Shown: one piece after another, positions 56,401 through 64,000 of the stretch
How the letters are laid out: every line of letters starts with the position of its first letter
Position numbering within the stretch: the stretch's first letter is position 1
Origin: Antitrichia curtipendula
Taxonomy: Eukaryota; Streptophyta; Bryopsida; Hypnales; Leucodontaceae
Reading direction: 5' to 3'
NCBI GenBank assembly: GCA_951230915.1
Contig: OX579637.1
Location: forward strand, 28,024,001 to 28,088,000
DNA length: 64,000 bases
Notes under the pieces: model-generated
The model's database searches: none
The model's input: the letters and a program-made list of their open reading frames with translations, nothing else
What the model was told of the DNA's origin: nothing
Made by a program: the position numbers and the translations under genes

Positions 56401-59400
56401 AAGCATAAAAATGACCTTTAGTGATCATGTGTGATTGAGCAATGGTAGAGGAGAAAAATTTCTCCAACAAGGAAATAGGAATAAGAAAGATTGTCATTTT
56501 TTGGTAGTTTTTCATCACGTGTAGAATTAGTAAAAATTAAAGAAGTGAAAAAGTCAAGGTTTCCTATTTCTGATTAATAGGCAAGCCCATTTTTTATCAA
56601 TGGCAACTTTATTAGGTGCCATTGTGTTATTCATTACAGAAGAATCAAATAAGATTCAAATGACCTATAAAGCTATGGTTACAGATGGATCAGTCTATTG
56701 ATTGAAAATGGGAGGGTGATCGAAAAGATGGTGGCTACCTTAACGAGGCTTGGCAACTCTAGGTCTATGTGAGTCCCAACTTCTTCACCTAAGACTTAGA
56801 ATTTAGTTTTTGGATTTCTTATATGTTTTGAGTGTAGTGAGTGTAGTTTTAGATGTTAAAAGACCTGAAGAATGTGTTAGATCAATTCAGTGTTGCACAT
56901 ACCAATACAGCCCCTAGTCACTCTATACTTAGTTTTTCCTAAATACACCTGAATCCCGCATGTAAATAGGATAGAAACCCACATACTGAAAATAGTAAGC
57001 GTGTTAGTAGAAATTGTTTGTTTGTCTGTACCTATTTGTGCAATGAGACACAAATTAGCTAAAATGGTCCGCGGAAATCTTATGAGAACCATAATGTAAG
57101 AAACTCTAAGGTAAGAACTTGTACACGTTCAAGTTTTTTGTTTAAAATTACCAAAATTGGCAATTTGAAAAAAATAGTTAAGCAATTCTTCTTGGATTAA
57201 TTTTTGTGAATTGTTTTTCAAATTGAAATTTCAGCTTTCTAGTTTCATTTGTTTTTTTATCTTTGCAGTTTGTGTTACTTATTCGATCACTATTGTTTAA
57301 CTAGGCTTCTTTACATAAACAATTCCAAATCAATTTATCTTAAATTACATTCAAGCTCAATATTTTCATTTTTTAAGTAACTTACCTTAAATGAAAAGAA
57401 ACCCTGAAATCAAAAAAATGTATTTCTGTTAATGTAATGAATTCCTCTGTTCTTCACTCCTACAACCTTTCTTACTCTAAATCCAATTTTTCAACTGAAA
57501 GCAATGGAATGGTTCTCATTTGCACATCAATTTACCATCTCTAGAAATTCAAAATTTCAATGGTAGACATTTTTATTTCTTATGTCATTTTCATGATCTG
57601 AGGAGTGATATGTTTTTTTGGAATTAGTGCAAGTCAAGTACTTAATTGTTTTGTATGCATTATTAAATGTAAGAAAAAAAACATATAAATGTGTTCATAA
57701 GCCCCCCATGATGGTTATCGTATTTGTTTACAAGTTCCACACATTCTTTTTTGCACCAATTTCATATGGAATCCATGACTTTTTATTTTATTGCCCCATA
57801 AAGTGTGAAGCATGCTTTTTTTTTTTTAAGTTCACGTACAAACGTAAAAACAAAAGTCCATGAATTGAATATTTTTTTGGATCTTAGAAGAAAGAGTGAT
57901 TACTACTTTCACAAGGTTTTTTTTAAATGGCCTACACTAATTTTCTGAAAAGAATACATTTTGAAAATCTTTCATTTCACGCAAAAAGGTACGCGAAAAT
58001 TATTATTTCAAGTTTTAAATACTTAAATCAACATGGGGGACTAATCAACACATTCATATTTTTTTTTTGCCTTCCAAATAGTCCATGCAAGGGAAGAAAG
58101 TTGGCCTATATTAATTCCCGTAAATGAAATCATTCATGTAAATCTTATGTTTCACGTAAAAAGGTACCCTAAAATTACACACACGTCAAGTTCTAAATAC
58201 TTAATGTAATCAATGAATAGGTTGTTTAAATGATTTCACATACTAATAGAGAAATATTTATTGTTGACGCCTTGTAATCTAAGTTTTGTTACTTCTACAA
58301 ATACCCAAAGAAGTAGTATAGGGGTTCAAAGTCTTGGAAATAGTCAAATAGTCTAATGTTTTGTGACTAGGGTCACTTGTATTTAAGATGGGAATGAGAT
58401 TTACTATAATATTTCACAAACGTCAATGAATCATACATTCACTCTTATGCCCATTTCGTATAATTTGGTTGCCAATCCGTTAATTAATGCTATGGACGCA
58501 GGAAATGCCGTCTCATTCTTTTCTAATGTGCTATGGTCATTTATAATTATATATATAGAGATATACATACAAATTCTTTAATTACTGGTTATTGTCTTTT
58601 AGCAAATCAATTTGACCAGTCCCTATTTATCTACCTTAATTACTAGATTACAATGAGTAACAAAACAGTCTCAATTCATTGGCAATTTGTCTTTAACTAA
58701 ATGCAAGAGGAAGGACTGTGTAATGCAACTCCATTCAGTTTCTTCAGGCACAACTCAAACAATTTGTTAGAAAGCAAAGATCTCAATGACTAAGGAACTC
58801 CCAATTAGTGAATTTGGTGACTCATCATGCTTAAGTCAATTGGACTCCTTCCATCGACTTTACAACTTTTCAATACTATAACATCACGAAGTCAATTTGT
58901 TCATAGTCATTTTTTTATTTGTTAATTAATTAAAACATAATGGTTATCAGCTTTACATTCGGTAATCTTGTACCAGATTTGATTAGCTTCACAGTACTTA
59001 GACAATTTGTCTCTGCTAATACACTTATCGCTACTGTTAGAAGAACTATAGTGATTAGTCTATAAATTGCCTTTCTCTTTGAAAGTGAATTTATACAATT
59101 ACTTTAATCCAAAATTTCATCTTTACACCATTTCATTTAACTTACAACATTAATCAAGACTAATTCTTATATTTGAAGATTACTTACCAGATGAAGGCTT
59201 GAATCTTGAACTGCACAATTTGTTTAGCAAATGGAAGAGGTAAGTTATCACCAACCTCAAATACCTTAACCTCTAAGTGCCTAAGCCTTTCCAAGTGTGT
59301 TCTTCCTATGAAAAAAGAGCATGGACTTATAGTTAGCCCCAATGATGCAAATTGTGTTTTTTTCACAATGTAGCCTTACAAATGTTTAGAGAGCTACCTT

Positions 59401-62279
59401 ATTAGTATGAATACCAGTTTTGGGTGCAAAATTGCATAGGAGTTGTGAAATCATAACAAAGAGAAATGTATGTTTTCTATTTTTAGTATGCTGGCCCTCC
59501 CCACAATGTTTGAGAAATTTGCAAATAAATATTTGTGGGGATTGGAGGTGACATTAACAACTACAAATTATGTTAGCACACTGAAATACCCTTTCAAAAA
59601 TCTTAATTTCACATGAAAAGCTATCAAACTCATTACACAATCCACCTTGCAATTGTTGAAATGCTATTTTTTTTATAAGTAGACATCGCAAATAACTCCA
59701 AATCAACGCTTGCATGTTTAAATTTTCAACGGTGAAAATCATGAAAACACTTTACTCTTTCCATTGGGACTATTTTCAAAGCAAATGGATAAGTACAACT
59801 TTTTAGATCTCAATGGAAGTGAAGTTGGCAAGCTTTGTTCAAAGCAAGGAAATCAATTAAAATTTGCAAACTTTACTCTTCCACTAATGATACATACATG
59901 CCTTTGAGGACCTCTCAAAAATCAAATATTTATCTTTTTTAGTGAAAAATAAAAGTTTCCAATAGTTAACCTTCAATACTGCCATTGAAATTTTTTAGCC
60001 GGTCAAAGGAATTTAACTGCCCTTACCCAAATGAGCCTGAAATTTTGCAACCACCATATTTGGTCGCTCAGGCAGTAAGGGGTTAATTGTAGACTGAAGA
60101 TCCAGCAAATCACTTTGTCAATTTGTCGGACTAGCTTCTAAAACCGCAACCGCTCAGATAAAAGAGTGTCCATCAATTTGATCTTCAGCAATTCCACGCA
60201 TAGGGTTTAGGGTACAGACAATTCACAAACAATCAAGTTGGCAAAAACAATTAAGGTAAACCTGCCTATGCCAGGCAAAATAACTAATTTGTCATGTGGC
60301 CATTACAAAAAAAATCCTTTTTTTTTCTTCATACAAAGACAAATCTGAGAAATGAAGGAAGTAATTGGAATTTTATTTTCTGGAGAAACTAAGTATGAAT
60401 TAGTTCTGAACTGTTCTGCCCAATTGGTCTAAAAGAATCTGTAGACTACCCCAAATCAGCAAAAAGTGTTTCTATAATGGTCATCTTACCACCTAAAGCA
60501 ATCACCAGATTTTGTAACATGGCCATGACATGAAGGAATAAAAAAAATAACTTTCTATGACAAGTTTACACTAGAAAGGTGTAAGTGTCCTATAACAGTC
60601 AACCCTGTCTAGAAATCATTTAATATGGTATTTGAATTGAGAGTTTTGGACAATAGAAACCTGAGTGTAGCCTTTATTAAACAATACTCAAAACTATAGG
60701 TTCAGATCACAGTTCAATAAAAAATAAATAGGGGGGCAAAAAATCACTTGAACACACATCGTTAGTTATAGATACACTAAGTGATCTCCGTGTGATTAAT
60801 TTTAACACAATAAAAAAAAAAGAATCCAATCACTAGATTTCAAATACGCCAAACAAACATCCATTGTTGCAAACAATTTGCAACAGACAATTTGTATATT
60901 AAGCTTGAAAAATAGTTTTGTATGAATATGTGCAACAACTGGACAAGCTAAGACTAGCAAAAAACTGAGAGAGAGGCAAGAGAATTTTCTAACTATTTAA
61001 CTTCGGCTCCAAAAATGATTCAAAAGCTCCAAGGCACTAAGTCAATTTGCCCCTCTTCTAATCCTGACCATTTGCCTCCTTTACAATCTGTTCACAATAT
61101 CAAATTGCCTCTAACACTTTGTCGGCTTTAGATGGTCAAATAACCTTCATACGTATATTCTGGTGACCCTGTATTTGAGTTATGCTTAGTGCACAAACTA
61201 TTGTAGAAAACCAATTAGGCGGCATACACTTCCCAAATTTTCAAATAATTGATAATTCCTACGAAATTTTTTTTTTTCAGTTGCTCTTTCTATTCTTATT
61301 GTTTTTTTAAATAGATCTTTCTATGTCACTAATCAGTGTAGAAATATAACCGAAAGCCCTAAAATTTAAATTAACCTATGTACCCTAAATCCTAAATCCT
61401 ACACCCTAAAACCTCAGTCTTGGTACATTTTGTTTTTTGCTTTTTCTAAAGAAAAGGGATGTTCTCACTTCTTTAGGATACTGCTATATTTATGAAGATA
61501 TTGTTACCTTTATAAATATATTATGCTAATGGCCTAAGCAATATAATGGACTATTTAGTATATTTAAATGGTATGAAAATTGAGGCTACTAAATTATATC
61601 TTTTAAAGCCTAGTATCTTGTATGCCCCTCCCACCCTCCCATCTTTCTTGATATTTTATAAAAATTACTCTAAACTTGTTTCAATTGTTGAGGTTTGGTT
61701 GAAGCTTTTTTTAGGCTCAATCAGTTAGATGAGTTGATGGCATTGTATGACTTGACTTGCCATTAGCTTGAATTTAACATGACCATGTTAAAATGACGAT
61801 TTTACATCACATGGCTCAACCATGCTATACCATGGAGTTTTTTCAAGTGGTCCTAATTTAATCATGGATTTTATGATTTAAAGCTAGGATAACTACATTA
61901 GGTGGAGTCTAGTACAAGTTGGTTGACTTGACTGGCTTCTTTCCTCTTATTGGTTGTACATTAAGCGGTGAGTATAATTTCACTTGACTAACTTGACATT
62001 ATGACAGTTGGTAAATGTGAATTTGAATTAGTGGTCCAGGTTCTTTTCATAGGTGGGAGGATTTGAATCCACCAATGGGATTGCCTTCTAGAACAAGTTT
62101 GACTTGACTAAAGCCTGTTTCCCTCCAATTTAGCTATCTTGGGGCCCAAGGCATAGACTACTCTGAGCCATGGCTGAACCAAGCCATGGTTGGAGTCTAT
62201 AATATAAAGAGATGGCTAAATCTATTCTGGTACCAGCACAATTTGGTGTTTTGGCTAGTTTCCACAAGTAATTTAGCAA
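56401..62279. other. AT-rich spacer without genes, element B
   Basis: Nearly 6 kb of AT-rich DNA with only short open frames (none above 81 codons) and no recognised protein or RNA gene. Telomere-like words occur near 61380-61412 (CCTAAATCCTAAATCC). It occupies the place of the 28.6-35.4 kb spacer of element A. Confidence 0.55.
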
Positions 62280-62920
62280 GGCTTACAGGTGTTTGAAGTG
62301 TGGTGATCAGAGATGGCGTTTTCACAGGTCTTTCTGTGATGCACAATTTGTTAGACTGGGAGTTGTTGGCCATTTTTCTTGTGTGATATTTTGAGCTTTA
62401 CTGGTTTTGTTTTTTCTATTTGTAATTGCAATAACAAACTATTGTGGGCTGTAGACACCTTGCATGCGGCAACTAACCTCATTTTGTGATGTTGGATGTC
62501 ATGGGTGCAGGTGAGGTCCACAACCTCTTTGGTTAATTCACCAAGTAGACAGCTTATTCCAAGACTATGGCAACTTTTCTTTTGATTAGGGGTTCTAAGT
62601 CACTGTACTTGCAGGATTTAGATGGTGGCTTGATTTTTTAGTTGATTGTCACCTGACATTTGATTCTATTAAGAATCTTACTATGTTATGGTCCTAATTT
62701 GATCTATATTGGTTTATTTAAATAAATTTGTGCATTAGTTAACTGAGAAACTTTGAGATGATTTGATGGTATCTGTGACTTGATGGCTTGATATGAGGGG
62801 CCTCTGTCTTGTTTGTTAGATTTTGGAATATATGAGTCCTGTAAAGTTTATGATTGTTTTGAAATTAATAGGATGGGCCTTGTATGAGGATGTCCCTCCC
62901 ACCTACTCGGGTTGCCTAAA
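62280..62920 (+). other. Conserved noncoding block, element B copy
   Basis: Matches 35400-35990 in order: GATGGCG..TTCACAGGTC, AATAACAAACTATTG, GGGCTGTAGACACCTTG, AGGTGAGGTCCACAAC, TATTCCAAGAC and GATGTCCCTCCCACCTACTC. It lacks the CACTA-type insertion seen in element A and so shows the empty site. No open frame. Confidence 0.55.
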
Positions 62921-63115
62921 CCTTAAACCCTAAATCCGATTGAATACTTATCATGTGTAGGAATAAGCGTAAATCCTGAACCCTGAACCCTAGAATCCTA
63001 TAGAATGAGAAAAGAGTAACTCTAAACCCTAAAATTCACCTTCAAAATAGAATCCAGGTACTCTCAAATCTGAACTCTAAACTGTAACTGCAATTGCAAC
63101 TATAAACCCTAAACC
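62918..63115. repeat. Degenerate telomere-like tract
   Basis: Several AAACCCTAAA, CTGAACCCTGAACCCTAG and CTATAAACCCTAAACCC words within 200 bp, interrupted by other sequence. Short interstitial plant-type telomere motifs like these are common near plant promoters (telo boxes). Confidence 0.6.
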
Positions 63116-63968
63116 CTTAAGCTTTCATTCAATAAATCAACCATAAAAAATACTAGAAAATGAATCTTCAGTTCCACCCATTGAAAGTTACGTGGATAGC
63201 GGGAAATTATTCCAATTCCATAAAATCTGACCTCTAGTTGCACAAGAAGACAAGTGATTGCACTAATAGCCGGCGAGTATATCAAGACTTTGATTTTCTG
63301 GGTTTGGTACTAATGGAGCCGCATTCTGCATGGCCTAATTCTAACAAAAAGTGGTCCAGCAAGTGGGAATAAAGCAATGTCAGAGAAAGTGGATTCTTAA
63401 TAATCCGTACATTTGGAGCGAATTTGAATTTTCAGAATTTGGTGCCCATATTTTCCCGCCCTTCACCCTCCGATAGGTTCGTTGTGTCTCCCCGTCCCCT
63501 TCAAGCCGGATTTCCCCTTGCTTCTCCTCTGCAGCAACGTCAATTCTTCTCGTCGCGTTTCAGATGATTTTGTAGAGTTTCCGCTGAATGCTTTGCCAAC
63601 TTCTTCCAGAATTTTTTTTATGACCATGCTGCGGACTTCTTGAGAGTGAAGTGAGTAACCGGAGCAGGTGCGCTCGCTTGCCGTAGTTGCTGGAGATTAT
63701 TCTTTGTAGACATAACGTACTTTTGGTATTGACTACTTTGCGCATATAGTTCTGTAGGTGGTTTTGTACGTTTGATGCCCTCTACTATCTTCAAGGATCG
63801 TGTTCTTCTGCTGAAAAGAATAGTGAAATATAGGATCCTCATTCATTAATGTTGTACAAGGGGATGTTCTACTTCAGTCTGACTTCCGTAACGTTGAAGT
63901 ACGCAGTGTCCGATATGTACGCCGTTTTTTACGGAATTTTCATTTAATGCATATTCGATGAACAGTAC
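63116..63968 (+). other. GC-richer region, expected leader of element B's rightward gene
   Basis: GC rises at about 63450-63690 just before a B-type palindrome at the window edge, as at 37.3-37.9 kb in element A. No protein is recognised in its short frames. By symmetry the promoter and first exon of a DUF7869-like gene may lie here. Confidence 0.3.
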
Positions 63969-63985
63969 ATCCTCGTGTCGACGAT
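63969..63985. promoter_or_regulatory. First B-type palindrome of a second array at the window edge
   Basis: ATCCTCGTGTCGACGAT, 8.7 kb from the main B array. In element A the distance between the two arrays is 10.5 kb, or 9.3 kb without the CACTA-type insertion. Confidence 0.65.
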
Positions 63986-64000
63986 AAGGATAGACCGTAG

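Overview
The window looks like a transposon-dense, gene-poor piece of a land-plant nuclear genome. Supporting signs are GT-AG introns, TTTAGGG-type (AAACCCTAA) telomere-like tracts, plant-type cut-and-paste transposon remains, a CACTA-type non-autonomous element with a 3-bp target duplication, and retroelement-like insertions with TG...CA ends and 5-bp target duplications. A non-flowering plant (liverwort, moss, lycophyte, fern or gymnosperm) is my guess, because the GCM/WRKY-zinc-cluster transposase family and the DUF7869-like family recall such genomes. That part is memory, not sequence proof. I see no ordinary single-copy host gene that is clearly intact.

Layout. 1-4.1 kb: three tandem arrays (about 60-bp and 65-bp hairpin repeats, then a 180-bp repeat). 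4.1-6.0 kb, minus: broken MULE-like transposase gene. 8.25-18.0 kb, plus: gene D, a ParB/sulfiredoxin-like plus DNA-methyltransferase-like gene split by a 3.94-kb element. 18-20.9 kb: low-complexity DNA and a 92-bp GC-rich tandem repeat. 20.9-27.0 kb, minus: gene A, a paralogue of D split by a 3.40-kb element of the same kind. 27.0-39.2 kb: palindrome array, GC-rich leader, about 7 kb of AT-rich DNA without genes, a CACTA-type element, second leader and second palindrome array. 39.3-45.6 kb, plus: DUF7869-like, DDE-transposase-like gene split by a third 3.57-kb element. 46-47 kb: a tRNA-like inverted repeat and a fourth element fragment. 47.4-54.5 kb, minus: a small gene, an FCP1-like phosphatase relic and gene B, the third ParB/methyltransferase paralogue. 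54.6-64 kb: gene B's palindrome array, GC-rich leader, AT-rich spacer, and the start of a second palindrome array at the window edge.

The main result is a candidate two-gene mobile system, seen in one nearly complete copy (about 20.9-45.6 kb) and one cut by the window edge (about 47.4 kb to beyond 64 kb). Two genes diverge from a gene-less AT-rich centre. The leftward gene has a ParB-like fold followed by a beta-class methyltransferase-like fold. The rightward gene, seen in copy A only, has DDE-like acidic residues. Each gene's leader intron carries an array of palindromes. All share an 11-bp core (CTCG, 3 nt, CGAG), but the outer arms differ by element: TTTAA/TTAAA in A, ATC/GAT in B. More copies sit in other introns, including the intron between the ParB and methyltransferase modules in both A and B. 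This resembles a ParB-parS-like or operator-like recognition system in which each element has its own cognate site. That functional reading is inference.

The coding copies seen are broken. About 19 of 24 in-frame stops are TAG, mostly at aligned Gln or Trp positions, as expected from C-to-T decay at methylated CAG/CTGG sites.
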